This document shows positions 17,211 to 25,521 of a stretch of 64,000 nucleotides of DNA, in pieces. Below the pieces are notes generated by a model that did no database searches, was not told the origin of the DNA, and saw only the letters and a list, made by a program, of their open reading frames with translations. The DNA is from Glutamicibacter sp. B1 (GTDB lineage Bacteria; Actinomycetota; Actinomycetes; Actinomycetales; Micrococcaceae): contig NZ_CP125942.1 in NCBI RefSeq assembly GCF_039602135.1, forward strand, positions 2,418,001-2,482,000. Reading direction: 5' to 3'. Made by a program: the position numbers and the translations under genes. Each line of letters begins with the position of its first letter. Positions within the stretch are counted from its first letter, which is position 1.

Positions 17211-18166
17211 GAGTCTTCCTTTCGTCGCAGCATTAGAAGGATCAGGCCAACGGCTACGAGGCACTCGATCACAATGAAGACCGAGATTGCACTGGCATAG
17301 CCATAGTCGGTGTGCACAAAGGCCGTCTTATACATGTAGGTGGTGAGCAGTTCCGAGGATTGCCCTGGGCCACCGTTGGTCAGCAGATACGGAATATCAA
17401 AACCACGCAAGGCAAAGGTGGTTGCCATGATGGTTGTCGTGGTCCACACCGGACGAATATGTGGGAAGCGTACGTTCCAGAAAACTTGCCACCACGAGGC
17501 TCCATCCAAACGGGCGGCTTCTTCGAGTTCGCGAGGAACCGAGATCAGCGCCGCGTAGATGATCAGCATGTATAGGCCGGTGTAGCGCCATCCTTCAGGA
17601 ATGGATACTGCTGCCAGGACGGTCTGAACATTGGACAGCCACGCCGTTTGCAATTGGCCAAGGCCAACCCATTCAAGTAGCTGGTTCAACATACCTACTG
17701 GCTCCAACGAGTAGACCCGCAGGAACAAGAAGGCGATGGCCACAGTAGAGATCACTGCAGGCAACAAGTACAGGGTCTTGACCAGTTCGCGCGCTTTAGG
17801 CAGAGCCGTGAGCAAACTGGAAACTATTAGAGCTCCCCCAAGTTGGAGGACCAAGCAGATGATGAGGTATCCCACTGCATTGATAAACGCGGTCCAAAAG
17901 ACATCATCACGAGAAAGCATCTTCACGTAGTTATCAAGACCGACAAAATCCATGTCGGTAATGCCGTCCCAGCTAAAGAAGCTCAGGACTAGGGACTGAA
18001 TGATAGGAAGTAGTACGGCAACGCCATAGATCACCAGTGGTGGCAGAAGAAATACCGCCACCGATAGCTTGGAACGACGAGGCAACATTGATGTTGGTGC
18101 CTTCCGGCTCAGCCTGCGAGCGCGCGCCGGCTGAGCTGCTGGGGCAGTGTCTAGAACGCTAGTCAC
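17207..18166 (-). CDS. ABC sugar permease, MalF/CUT1 type
   Basis: A 319-residue membrane subunit of the same importer. A basic N-terminal segment ('RARRLSRKAPT') precedes six helices. The EAA loop is 'LEEAARLDGASWWQVFWN', followed by the usual 'RFPHIRP'. The gene overlaps the lipoprotein gene upstream by eight bases and the second permease downstream by four, so all three are translationally linked. In context the channel should carry a small fructoside produced by the secreted GH32 enzyme, most simply DFA IV. Confidence 0.88.
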   Translation of the reverse strand: MTSVLDTAPAAQPARARRLSRKAPTSMLPRRSKLSVAVFLLPPLVIYGVAVLLPIIQSLVLSFFSWDGITDMDFVGLDNYVKMLSRDDVFWTAFINAVGYLIICLVLQLGGALIVSSLLTALPKARELVKTLYLLPAVISTVAIAFLFLRVYSLEPVGMLNQLLEWVGLGQLQTAWLSNVQTVLAAVSIPEGWRYTGLYMLIIYAALISVPRELEEAARLDGASWWQVFWNVRFPHIRPVWTTTTIMATTFALRGFDIPYLLTNGGPGQSSELLTTYMYKTAFVHTDYGYASAISVFIVIECLVAVGLILLMLRRKEDS

Positions 18167-19493
18167 CGACGTTCTCCTTTAGTGCGGCGTCCATGGTGGC
18201 GACGAACTCATCTGGAGTAATGTCGCCCTGGACCAGCAGGGTCAGTTCCTGCTGCAGTCGGGTATTGGTTGCTGGATCCAGCTGGGTGTCCCACGGCATC
18301 GCGATGGCACTGCCAACTTCATCAGCTTGCTTGATGGCCTGGTCGTACAGCTTGGTGGCCGTCTTAGGCACGGTGGTCTTCGCTCCGGTGGTTGGTGATA
18401 GTGCACCGGTGGAAGCGTAGAGCTCTGGGTAGCGTTCCAGAGCAAAGGCGAGGAAGTCGCGTACTAGAGGGTCATAGGTTTTAGCGTTCACGGCCATACC
18501 AATGCCTGAAGGGGTGACATATTCGTTCTCTGCGGTGGCGGACCCATCAATGGTCGGCAGGGTGAAGTAGTCAACGTCGTCGCGAACCTTGGCGTCCAAG
18601 GTATCGGTGGCCAGGTTGCCTAGCTCCCAGGTGCCAATGTTGTAGACACCGGCCTTACCACTGGTGAATAGTCCCTGTGCATCCGAGTAGCCGGCGGACG
18701 AGAAGCCCTTCTGGAAACATCCTGCCTTGCCAAGATCCGAGAGCCACTGGGCTGCAGCTTTGCCTTCTGGGTCTGAGAAGCTTGCTTCACCGGTCTTCAA
18801 CTTTTGTACGTATTCCGGACCGGACATGCGGAATGGGTAGTAAGACATGTAGCGTTCCAGCGGCCACTGGTCTTTGCCATCTAGGGCGATAGGGGTGATG
18901 CCCTCGTCTTTTAATGCCTCGCACATAGCTGGGAAATCATCGAGCGAAGCTGGGACTTCAACGCCTGCCTTCTTGAAGACGTCCTTGTTGTACCAGAAGA
19001 ATTCCAGCTGGAACTCGAAGGGAACCATGTACAGGGAGCCGTCATCAAAGCGCTGGTAGTTCAGTGCCGCCTCACGGTATTCATCGCTCAGGCCAAGATC
19101 CGTGAGCAACTTGTCAACATCGATCATCTGCCCCTTGCTGGCCAACTTCTGAGCGAAAGGGGTGGCATCCGTGTCGAAGAGCTCTGGAAGCTTGTTCGCG
19201 GCGGCTAGGGTTTCGTACTTCTGAATGTAGGAAGGACGGTCTGGTGTGGTGACGAGGTTCAGGGAGAAACCTGGGTGAGTTTCTGCGTATTCGTCAGCAA
19301 TCTGTTCCATCGTTTTGATCACTCCGCCGTCAGCGGGTCGTGAGAGCAACCAAGAAATTTCGCGGGGCTTGATCTCCCCTTCTGGGTTCACGTTGGATGG
19401 GTCTGCTCCCGCTCCTCCTCCACAGCTAGAGAGCGCGAGGGCTGCTGCGGCGAGGATGGGCAGGAACTTGGTGCGGCGAGTTGTCTTAGCCAT
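18159..19493 (-). CDS. ABC sugar-binding lipoprotein (family 1 solute-binding protein)
   Basis: A 444-residue extracellular substrate-binding lipoprotein. The signal peptide 'MAKTTRRTKFLPILAA' runs into the lipobox 'LSSC' with the lipidated Cys at 24, followed by a Gly-rich linker. 'ITPIALDGKDQWPLERY' and 'ASKGQMIDVDKLL' are typical of sugar-binding proteins of the CUT1 class. The frame is open five codons further (19508), but GGAG at 19503-19506 is correctly spaced for the ATG at 19493. It lies between the cytoplasmic GH32 gene (56 bases away) and the two permeases. Ligand unknown; DFA IV or levan oligomers are predicted from context. Confidence 0.88.
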   Translation of the reverse strand: MAKTTRRTKFLPILAAAALALSSCGGGAGADPSNVNPEGEIKPREISWLLSRPADGGVIKTMEQIADEYAETHPGFSLNLVTTPDRPSYIQKYETLAAANKLPELFDTDATPFAQKLASKGQMIDVDKLLTDLGLSDEYREAALNYQRFDDGSLYMVPFEFQLEFFWYNKDVFKKAGVEVPASLDDFPAMCEALKDEGITPIALDGKDQWPLERYMSYYPFRMSGPEYVQKLKTGEASFSDPEGKAAAQWLSDLGKAGCFQKGFSSAGYSDAQGLFTSGKAGVYNIGTWELGNLATDTLDAKVRDDVDYFTLPTIDGSATAENEYVTPSGIGMAVNAKTYDPLVRDFLAFALERYPELYASTGALSPTTGAKTTVPKTATKLYDQAIKQADEVGSAIAMPWDTQLDPATNTRLQQELTLLVQGDITPDEFVATMDAALKENVGD

Positions 19494-19549
19494 GATGAGT
19501 TTCTCCATTGAAGTCGTAGTGCAAGTGGAAGTCTGAGAACGAATGTCGG

Positions 19550-21025
19550 TTATACCGATGGAGTGAAAGCCAAGCTTTCCTGAGGTGATTCAGTAGTGGT
19601 TTCGATATCGCGTGTTGCGATGGTGAATTGTGAGATGGTGACTGCTCCCTCACCGACAAAGGCACCGGCACGACCGGTTGGCCTGTCATAAAGTCGGGTG
19701 CTCAGCACCGTTGCATCGTCCAGAGTGGCAACGCACAAATCGCCGTGAACAATGATGTCCAATTCGTGAGGACCTGCTCCGATGACTGCTGGTCGCTCAA
19801 GCTCAATCGCGAAGGGTACGTCTCCATCGATGTGCCATTGTTCGGTACCTGGAACTCTGCGTGGCCACCGGTCCAAAACGAGGCGGTTACGTTGTGGTTC
19901 GAGGCGCAATGCATAGCCCTCATCCCCGTCAGCACTAGCCCGCAACAGGACGCCTACCTCACGGGTTCCTTCTTCAATCTCAAAGTGAGCACGCAGTCGG
20001 AAGGAAGTTGGGGTGTCTTCTTCGGTGAGCAGATCGGCGTAGCCGTCGTTAGCTACCAAACGGGTTTGAGCAGGTAGTACATCTTCTGGCTCTTGGAAGG
20101 TTGATCGGAACTCGGCTGGTGGGTGGAACGCTAGGGTTCCGTCCTCACGTTGCTCCGCTTCAAGAACCGAGAGGGTTCCTGCCCATTGCCAGGCACCGGC
20201 GTCGCTTGAGTTTTCTTTGGAAGCGATCCAGCCAAAGAAGAACCTGCGTCCGTCTCGTTCTGCCGATTTGGAGGCGTAGTATGCTCGCCCGTCCAAGGTG
20301 TCGAATTCTGGAACAATCCATGGTCCGTTGAGGCTGCGCGACATGCGATATCTGGTGGTGAAGGCATCGCTGAATTCCGAGTAGACCAGGTACCACCAGT
20401 CTCCCCATTGGAAAACTTCGGGGCATTCGTGGGCGATGTAGCGGCGTGGATCCCAGAAGGGTTCTATCGGCTCCCAAGTGGATAGGTCAGTGGAGGTGCA
20501 CTGAGCGATGACTCCGCGGCGCCGTTCTGCGCCAGTATTGTGGCGAGCGGTAATGAGCATGCGCCACAGGTTTGATTCCGCGTCCCAGAAGACGTATGGG
20601 TCTCGCCAGTCACCGGTCTCATAACCTGCACTGGCACCAAAGGTGTCTTCGGGGTGGCGTTGCCAGGTTTCCATGCCGTCGTGGCTCGTTGCGTGCATAA
20701 CCAGCTGTAGTGCACGCCCGTCTGCTCCGAGATGGTTTGGATTCTGGCCGGTGTAGAACGCGTGGTGTGTACCTTCGACATCAACGATGATGCTGCCGGT
20801 GTAGATGTTGTAGTCATCTGCCGTGGCTCCGCCGGAAGCAATTGCTTCTCCGGTTTCTTCGAAGTTCACCACGTCTTTGGTCACGATGCGATGCCATGGC
20901 ATTCCGTCTCCAGAGACTCCGCGGTCTTCGTGAAGGTAGAAGAGATGGAAGACTCCATCCTCCTGCCAGGGAATGACATCGCCTACCCACGCACCGTTGG
21001 GTTGGTAGAAACCTTGTGCAGTCAT
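19550..21025 (-). CDS. Divergent GH32 glycosidase, cytoplasmic; candidate DFA IV hydrolase
   Basis: A 491-residue GH32 protein with no signal peptide. The usual NDPNG block is missing; instead the N-terminus reads 'NGAWVGDVIPW', with Asp16 in the nucleophile position. Asp142 ('WRDPYVFW') and Glu200 ('HECPEVF') are intact, and a C-terminal beta-sandwich is present ('GPHELDIIVHGDLCVATLDD'). It is the first gene of the operon, directly before an ABC sugar importer and together with a secreted levan fructotransferase. An enzyme that opens an imported fructose dianhydride would fit that place. Hydrolysis of levanbiose or another short fructan is the main alternative. The ribosome site is weak (GGGCAAG). 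Confidence 0.8.
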   Translation of the reverse strand: MTAQGFYQPNGAWVGDVIPWQEDGVFHLFYLHEDRGVSGDGMPWHRIVTKDVVNFEETGEAIASGGATADDYNIYTGSIIVDVEGTHHAFYTGQNPNHLGADGRALQLVMHATSHDGMETWQRHPEDTFGASAGYETGDWRDPYVFWDAESNLWRMLITARHNTGAERRRGVIAQCTSTDLSTWEPIEPFWDPRRYIAHECPEVFQWGDWWYLVYSEFSDAFTTRYRMSRSLNGPWIVPEFDTLDGRAYYASKSAERDGRRFFFGWIASKENSSDAGAWQWAGTLSVLEAEQREDGTLAFHPPAEFRSTFQEPEDVLPAQTRLVANDGYADLLTEEDTPTSFRLRAHFEIEEGTREVGVLLRASADGDEGYALRLEPQRNRLVLDRWPRRVPGTEQWHIDGDVPFAIELERPAVIGAGPHELDIIVHGDLCVATLDDATVLSTRLYDRPTGRAGAFVGEGAVTISQFTIATRDIETTTESPQESLAFTPSV

Positions 21026-21045
21026 TGCTTGCCCGTTCTATAAGG

Positions 21046-21057
21046 TTAATCGGTTTA
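21046..21057 (-). promoter_or_regulatory. Candidate LacI operator O1 of the levan/DFA operon
   Basis: TTAATCGGTTTA, centred on CG as in many LacI-type operators, lies about 20 bases before the first ATG of the operon. It shares the frame GGT-N-AATCGGTT-N-AGCAA with O2, differing at two positions over 18 bases. Its centre is 44 bp from that of O2, close to four helical turns, which suits cooperative binding or looping. Confidence 0.5.
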
Positions 21058-21063
21058 GCAACA

Positions 21064-21093
21064 ACCTTAGTGGCGCGAATCACAGATGGTCAA
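21064..21093 (-). promoter_or_regulatory. Candidate promoter of the levan/DFA operon
   Basis: On the minus strand TTGACC (21093-21088, 5 of 6 to the -35 consensus) is followed after 18 bases by TAAGGT (21069-21064, a weak -10). The -35 lies inside operator O2, and O1 sits just downstream of the -10. Repressor bound at either site would block RNA polymerase. The -10 match is poor, so this is tentative. Confidence 0.35.
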
Positions 21094-21101
21094 TCGGTTA
21101 A
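21090..21101 (-). promoter_or_regulatory. Candidate LacI operator O2 of the levan/DFA operon
   Basis: TCAATCGGTTAA, the second copy of the AATCGGTT-centred site, overlaps the candidate -35 box of the first gene. See O1 for the shared 18-base frame. Binding by the operon's own LacI protein is an inference from position. Confidence 0.5.
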
Positions 21102-21291
21102 GCAAACTTTTCTTGAGAATTTTTTGAAGGCCTAAAATTTCTACGCGACCCAGAAGTTGGCTTTCATTTCCGACGACAAGTTGTCGTTTTGCAAACACTC
21201 ACAGCTGTGCCGTTCATCTGGACAAGGCAGTAGGAATGATGGCCGTCCGCTATATTCACACCAACAACGTAGGACATAGAGAAGACGCAAA

Positions 21292-21335
21292 AATGCCACT
21301 TGGCTTGCGTCTAAGAACGCAAGCCAAGTGGCATT
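21292..21335 (-). terminator. Terminator of the alr-tsaE-tsaB-rimI-tsaD operon
   Basis: Perfect 19-base arms (21292-21310 and 21317-21335) enclose a 6-base loop. On the minus strand the stem is followed by TTTTGCGTC. It lies 57 bases beyond the tsaD stop and separates the core genes from the fructan operon promoter. Confidence 0.85.
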
Positions 21336-21392
21336 GGTAATTGTTTCCGAGAGGTGCCTTCGGTCGTCATGCGACGACAGGCGCGAGGGAGC

Positions 21393-22463
21393 CTAGCTTA
21401 GAACAATGTTGGTTACCGGCTGCGATGAATCTGTCGCGAAGTCCAGCCCTGAGGGTGCCACGCCGTCAGCGACGAGCTGAGCGCCCAGGGCAGCAACCAT
21501 TCCGCCGTTATCGGTACATAGGCTAAACGGGGGTACGACCAATGAGATTCCGGCCGAGCCGCATCGTGCAGCGAGGAGTTCACGCAGTCGAGTATTAGCT
21601 GCGACTCCCCCACCAAGCAGCACGGTCTTCAAACCATGCTCTTGCATGGCCCGAACGGCCTTGGAGGTAATCACATCCACCACAGCTTCCTGGAATGAAG
21701 CGGCAATATCAGCCACAGGGATTTCTTCGCCATTGGCTTCGAAGTGTTCTACGCAGCGCGCCACGGCGGTCTTCAGCCCGGAGAAGGAGAAGTTATGGCG
21801 GTGTTTGCCAGGATTCTCCTCGTTGCCCACAAATTTAGGCAGGGTCAATCCACGAGGGAAACGGAAGGCTTTACGGTCTCCTTCCTTAGCAGCCTTATCG
21901 ATGGCCGGTCCACCAGGATAGCCCAGTCCTAGAAGTCGCGCGGTCTTGTCGTAGGCTTCGCCGGCAGCGTCGTCAATGGTGGAGCCAAGCAATTGCACGT
22001 CATTGGTCAGTGAGGTGACTTTCAAGATCTCGGTGTGCCCGCCAGAGACCAGCAATGCGCCGAAGGTCGGAGGAAGAATTGTTCCTTCAAGGACACCTAC
22101 TCCAACGTGGGCTACGAGGTGGTTGATTCCATACAGTGGTTTACCGGTAGCTAGGGCCAGTGCTTTGGCAGCCGAGACTCCCACCATGAGTGCTCCAGCC
22201 AGGCCCGGGCCGCTGGTCACTGCTATGGCATCAATATCATCCAAGGTCAGTTCTGCGGTGTCTAGAGCAGCCTGCAAGGTTGGGACAAAGGCCTCAAGGT
22301 GTGCACGGGCAGCAATCTCAGGAATGACCCCGCCGAAGCGAACATGCTCATCCATGGAGCTCGATACCGCGTTGGCCAACAGTCGATTGCCACGCACAAT
22401 GCCCACACCGGTTTCATCGCACGAAGATTCAATGCCGAGAACAATGGGTTCAGTAGTGCTCAT
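21393..22463 (-). CDS. tsaD: tRNA N6-adenosine threonylcarbamoyltransferase TsaD
   Basis: A 356-residue catalytic subunit for the t6A37 modification of ANN-decoding tRNAs. It transfers threonylcarbamoyl from its AMP ester to adenosine 37. The N-terminal ASKHA block '[12 protein letters not shown]'-like '[16 protein letters not shown]' and the metal-binding 'NHLVAHVG' (His-x3-His) are present. '[10 protein letters not shown]' and '[14 protein letters not shown]' complete the family motifs. The start overlaps the stop of rimI by four bases. It acts with the tsaB and tsaE products encoded just upstream. It is the last gene of the operon. Confidence 0.97.
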   Translation of the reverse strand: MSTTEPIVLGIESSCDETGVGIVRGNRLLANAVSSSMDEHVRFGGVIPEIAARAHLEAFVPTLQAALDTAELTLDDIDAIAVTSGPGLAGALMVGVSAAKALALATGKPLYGINHLVAHVGVGVLEGTILPPTFGALLVSGGHTEILKVTSLTNDVQLLGSTIDDAAGEAYDKTARLLGLGYPGGPAIDKAAKEGDRKAFRFPRGLTLPKFVGNEENPGKHRHNFSFSGLKTAVARCVEHFEANGEEIPVADIAASFQEAVVDVITSKAVRAMQEHGLKTVLLGGGVAANTRLRELLAARCGSAGISLVVPPFSLCTDNGGMVAALGAQLVADGVAPSGLDFATDSSQPVTNIVLS

Positions 22464-22939
22464 ACTTTGTGTGCTTCCTCTTGTCCCTGCGGGGCATCCA
22501 ATTGCAGTCTCATGATCAAGGCGTCAACGCCACCCTTGTAATAACCAACGCGTCGATGGATCGTAATGAAGCCCATCGATTCATACAGGCCAATGGCCGT
22601 CGGATTATCAAAACGGACTTCCAGCATGACATCCAGGGCGTTCCGCTGTTTGGCAGTCTCAACCAAAAGTGTCAGTAGTTTGCGCCCCAGCCCTTGTCCC
22701 TGAAATTCAGGATTAATGGCGATGGTTTGAACATCACTAATAGGCAAGACTGTACATAGCCCGGCATAGCCGATGATCTGGCCATCGCTCTCGTACACCC
22801 AGTAATTCCGAGTTTCGCTCTGCGCCAGTTCCGATTCGAAGGCGGCTAGAGGCCACGCGTCTTCAGGGAAGAGTTCAGTCTCAAGTTGATGAACCTCAGG
22901 GATATCATCCGCAGTCATCTCGCGTAAGGTCACGCTCAT
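22460..22939 (-). CDS. rimI: Ribosomal protein S18 alanine N-acetyltransferase RimI
   Basis: A 159-residue GNAT acetyltransferase. The acetyl-CoA pyrophosphate loop is in '[12 protein letters not shown]' (Q/R-x-x-G-x-G/A). The C-terminal '[19 protein letters not shown]' is typical of RimI. The gene is wedged between tsaB and tsaD with four-base overlaps on both sides, the standard actinobacterial arrangement. The known substrate is the N-terminal Ala of S18 or other ribosomal proteins. Other protein N-termini are possible in actinobacteria. Confidence 0.92.
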   Translation of the reverse strand: MSVTLREMTADDIPEVHQLETELFPEDAWPLAAFESELAQSETRNYWVYESDGQIIGYAGLCTVLPISDVQTIAINPEFQGQGLGRKLLTLLVETAKQRNALDVMLEVRFDNPTAIGLYESMGFITIHRRVGYYKGGVDALIMRLQLDAPQGQEEAHKV

Positions 22940-23613
22940 GCTTTGGCCTGCTTCATGAATGCTGGAACTTGAGCGTCAGACTCGCGAAGGTACTGCGGGG
23001 CTGTGTCGGATAGGTCTTTGCCTGCCAACAGATCATCCATTCCACGATCGACCAGATGCGCTGCGTCCACAACCCAATCGAAAGACCGCACCCATGGCTT
23101 AGCGCCAACAGATTCTAGTTCTTCGACGTACAGTCCGGCTCCCACGCCATAGACAGGCAAGGCAGGCAGCTCAGTGGCAGACGAGACATGAGGACCGTCC
23201 AACAGCTTGCCGTCGCTGTCATAGCGTGCCCAGTACAGCTCTTTGCGTCGCGCATCCGAAGCAACAACGAATTCTTCTGGGCTCTCTCCAGAACGAAGTA
23301 CGCGTTCAGCGAGCGCGTGAAGGGACATCACTCCATAGACCGGGACATTCCATACAAAACCGAAGGTGCGTGCCGCCACCAGACCAACGCGCAGTCCGGT
23401 GAATGGCCCTGGGCCGACACCAACAAAAATGCCAGCAAGGTTTTTACCTTGCTCGTTGTTTTCTTCCAGTAAGTCCCTGACGTAGCTGGCCAAGGTCTCT
23501 GTCTGGTCATTTCCCTTAGGGGATGTCTTCTGGGCAATAACTGAACCAGTGGTGTAGTCGACCAGTGCTACCGAGGCATGTGCCGAAGTGTCGATGGACA
23601 GGTAGTTAGGCAT
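22936..23613 (-). CDS. tsaB: t6A biosynthesis scaffold protein TsaB
   Basis: A 225-residue ASKHA-fold paralogue of TsaD that lacks catalysis and bridges TsaD with TsaE. 'YLSIDTSAHASVALVD' opens the fold and 'IFVGVGPGPFTGLRVGLVAA' is the signature that separates TsaB from TsaD. The ATG overlaps the tsaE stop by eight bases, and its own stop overlaps rimI by four. Its length is normal for actinobacteria. Confidence 0.95.
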   Translation of the reverse strand: MPNYLSIDTSAHASVALVDYTTGSVIAQKTSPKGNDQTETLASYVRDLLEENNEQGKNLAGIFVGVGPGPFTGLRVGLVAARTFGFVWNVPVYGVMSLHALAERVLRSGESPEEFVVASDARRKELYWARYDSDGKLLDGPHVSSATELPALPVYGVGAGLYVEELESVGAKPWVRSFDWVVDAAHLVDRGMDDLLAGKDLSDTAPQYLRESDAQVPAFMKQAKA

Positions 23614-24184
23614 GCTTCTCTCCGGTGGGCTGTGCAGTAATGGCAGAGCGCAGGTTGTCTTTCAGCAGAGCAAAGCTCTGTGAGTCCCAGCGTGGACCAA
23701 TAGCTTTGAGCGTGAATTCTCTAGGTTCATCCAATTCTTCTTCGGATTCTTCCCATGGATTCTCTACTGCTATTGCGTTGACCTCACGGTCCAAGGTGAT
23801 TTCGAGGCGTGAATCTGAGAGGTGTTCGACTTTCCCCAATCCCCACTCGACCACCGTAACTGATTCAGTCAACGTTGATTCTAGGTCAAGGGTGTCCACA
23901 TCATTCTGATCTTTTAGACGGTAGGCGTCGACGTGTATCAGGGTGGGCCCGTCTGCCAGAGATGGGTGCTGGCGAGCCAGAACAAATGTCGGTGAGATGA
24001 TTCCTTCTCGCACATTCAGTCCCACGCCCAGTGATTGAGTCAGTGTAGTCTTTCCGGCGCCAAGCGCACCGGTGAGAATCACCAGATCCCCTGCTTTTAG
24101 CTGTGCTCCCAATGCTTCGCCGAGCGCTTCAGTTTGTGTGAGGTCCGTGAGCTGGCAAGTGAACTCTTGGCTAGCTTCATTCAC
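23606..24184 (-). CDS. tsaE: t6A biosynthesis ATPase TsaE
   Basis: A P-loop ATPase that drives turnover of the TsaB-TsaD complex. The Walker A box 'GALGAGKTT' is at about residues 39-47, and 'YRLKDQNDVDTLDLES' followed by 'VVEWG' matches the family. It is 192 residues from the GTG at 24184, which has GGGGAG correctly placed. The frame also contains an upstream ATG at 24211, inside alr. The chosen start overlaps alr by eight bases. An extended acidic insert ('ESEEELDEP') near the C-terminus is longer than in E. coli TsaE. Confidence 0.93.
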   Translation of the reverse strand: MNEASQEFTCQLTDLTQTEALGEALGAQLKAGDLVILTGALGAGKTTLTQSLGVGLNVREGIISPTFVLARQHPSLADGPTLIHVDAYRLKDQNDVDTLDLESTLTESVTVVEWGLGKVEHLSDSRLEITLDREVNAIAVENPWEESEEELDEPREFTLKAIGPRWDSQSFALLKDNLRSAITAQPTGEKHA

Positions 24185-25376
24185 CGGCTTCTCCCCAGCT
24201 TCCTTCCACATAGTGGCGCGGTACTCGTGGTGAAATTCTTGTCACCACTTCATAGTTGATGGTGTTGGCAGCATGTGCCCAGGTATTCACGGATTGTCCG
24301 CCCTCACCAAAGATGATGGCTTCTGCACCCAAATAGTCTTCTGGTGAAATCTCTGGACCAAGGTCAATGACGCACTGGTCCATTGCAATGCGTCCACGCA
24401 CTGGGTAGCTTCGTCCGTTCACTGTCACTGGTGCACCGGTTGCAATACGAGGCAGGCCATCTGCATAGCCCATAGGAATGAGCCCCAGGTAGGTTTCACC
24501 TTCGGTCTTGTAGTTCAAACCGTAGGAAACACCTTGACCGGCGTGCACTTTTTTCACGTTGGCTACCCGGGTCACTAGCTTCATTGCCGGACGTAGCCCA
24601 AAGCTTTCTGGCGTTTCATTCTCGAAAGGGCTCTGACCGTAGAGTCCGAGACCCAAACGAACCATGTCGTGGTGGGCGTCTGGACGCGAGAGAATTGCTG
24701 GGGTGTTGGCGATATGGCGAACTTCCAAATGGAATCCTGCGGCCTCCACCAATTCAATAGCCTTGGAGAACAAGTCCAACTGCGCATCGGTTTCTGGACG
24801 TTCAGGTTCATCCGCCACGGCAAGGTGGGAGAACAAGCCAACCACTCGCAGTAGTCCCTCTTCTTGGAAAGCACTGGCACGGTTTAGCAGGTCAGGGAAA
24901 TCGTCCATGGTGGAACCGTTTCTTCCCAGTCCGGTATCAATCTTCAGATGAATACGTGCTGGGGTCTGTACGGCACGAGCCGCTGCGGCAACTCGTTCGA
25001 GTTCCCATCCGGATACGCCAAGATCAAGGCTGGCGTCAATGGCAGCCTCAAATGGAGTGTCTTCGGTATGGAGCCAAGCCAGCATCGGAGTCTGGATGCC
25101 TGCTTCTCTTAAGGCTAGCGCTTCAGTCACGTGGGCACAGCCCAGCCAGCTGGCGCCACCTTCTACTGCTGCTTTGGCTACTGGGATTGCACCATGGCCG
25201 TAGGCGTCTGCTTTGACGACGGCCATTACTGCAGCGGGGGCTACCACGTCAGAAATTTGCTTGACGTTGTTGCGGATGGCCGACAGATCGATCACTGCAC
25301 GCCGTTCAAATCCGCTGCCCTGTGCGCCGCTGGTACTAATTGTCACGTTGCTTTCTTCAAGCGCTTCAGAGTTCAC
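24177..25376 (-). CDS. alr: Alanine racemase
   Basis: A PLP enzyme that makes D-alanine for peptidoglycan. The cofactor Lys is in 'AVVKADAYGHG' (Lys55). The second catalytic residue, Tyr, is in 'GVSYGLNYK', and 'HIANTPAI' and 'PVRGRIAMDQCVIDLG' are family blocks. The protein is 399 residues if translation starts at the GTG at 25376. A GTG ten codons later (25346), after GAAGAAAG, is an alternative; neither has an ideal ribosome site. It is the first gene of the alr-tsaE-tsaB-rimI-tsaD operon, all of which overlap. Confidence 0.95.
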   Translation of the reverse strand: MNSEALEESNVTISTSGAQGSGFERRAVIDLSAIRNNVKQISDVVAPAAVMAVVKADAYGHGAIPVAKAAVEGGASWLGCAHVTEALALREAGIQTPMLAWLHTEDTPFEAAIDASLDLGVSGWELERVAAAARAVQTPARIHLKIDTGLGRNGSTMDDFPDLLNRASAFQEEGLLRVVGLFSHLAVADEPERPETDAQLDLFSKAIELVEAAGFHLEVRHIANTPAILSRPDAHHDMVRLGLGLYGQSPFENETPESFGLRPAMKLVTRVANVKKVHAGQGVSYGLNYKTEGETYLGLIPMGYADGLPRIATGAPVTVNGRSYPVRGRIAMDQCVIDLGPEISPEDYLGAEAIIFGEGGQSVNTWAHAANTINYEVVTRISPRVPRHYVEGSWGEAGE

Positions 25377-25460
25377 CTATTCATCTTCCCACTTTTCCCT
25401 AACTGTTGCTGTGTCGCGACTTGCGCTGTATAGCACATCTGCACGTTAACGCTAGAAGGA

Positions 25461-25494
25461 GCGGGCCGGAACATCTTTTGATGTCTCGGCCCGC
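25461..25494 (-). terminator. Hairpin after mscL
   Basis: Fourteen-base arms (25461-25474 / 25481-25494) with one G-U pair and one mismatch and a 6-base loop; the eight outer pairs are G-C. It lies 28 bases beyond the mscL stop and 85 bases upstream of alr. It probably separates the two transcripts, but no U-tract follows. Confidence 0.6.
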
Positions 25495-25521
25495 CCCTTA
25501 GGAGACGGTTAGACTGTGCTT

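Noticed and set aside
8533..21101. Fructan island as a mobile element
   Set aside because: No integrase, transposase, flanking tRNA or direct repeats were seen at either end, so recent mobility cannot be claimed.
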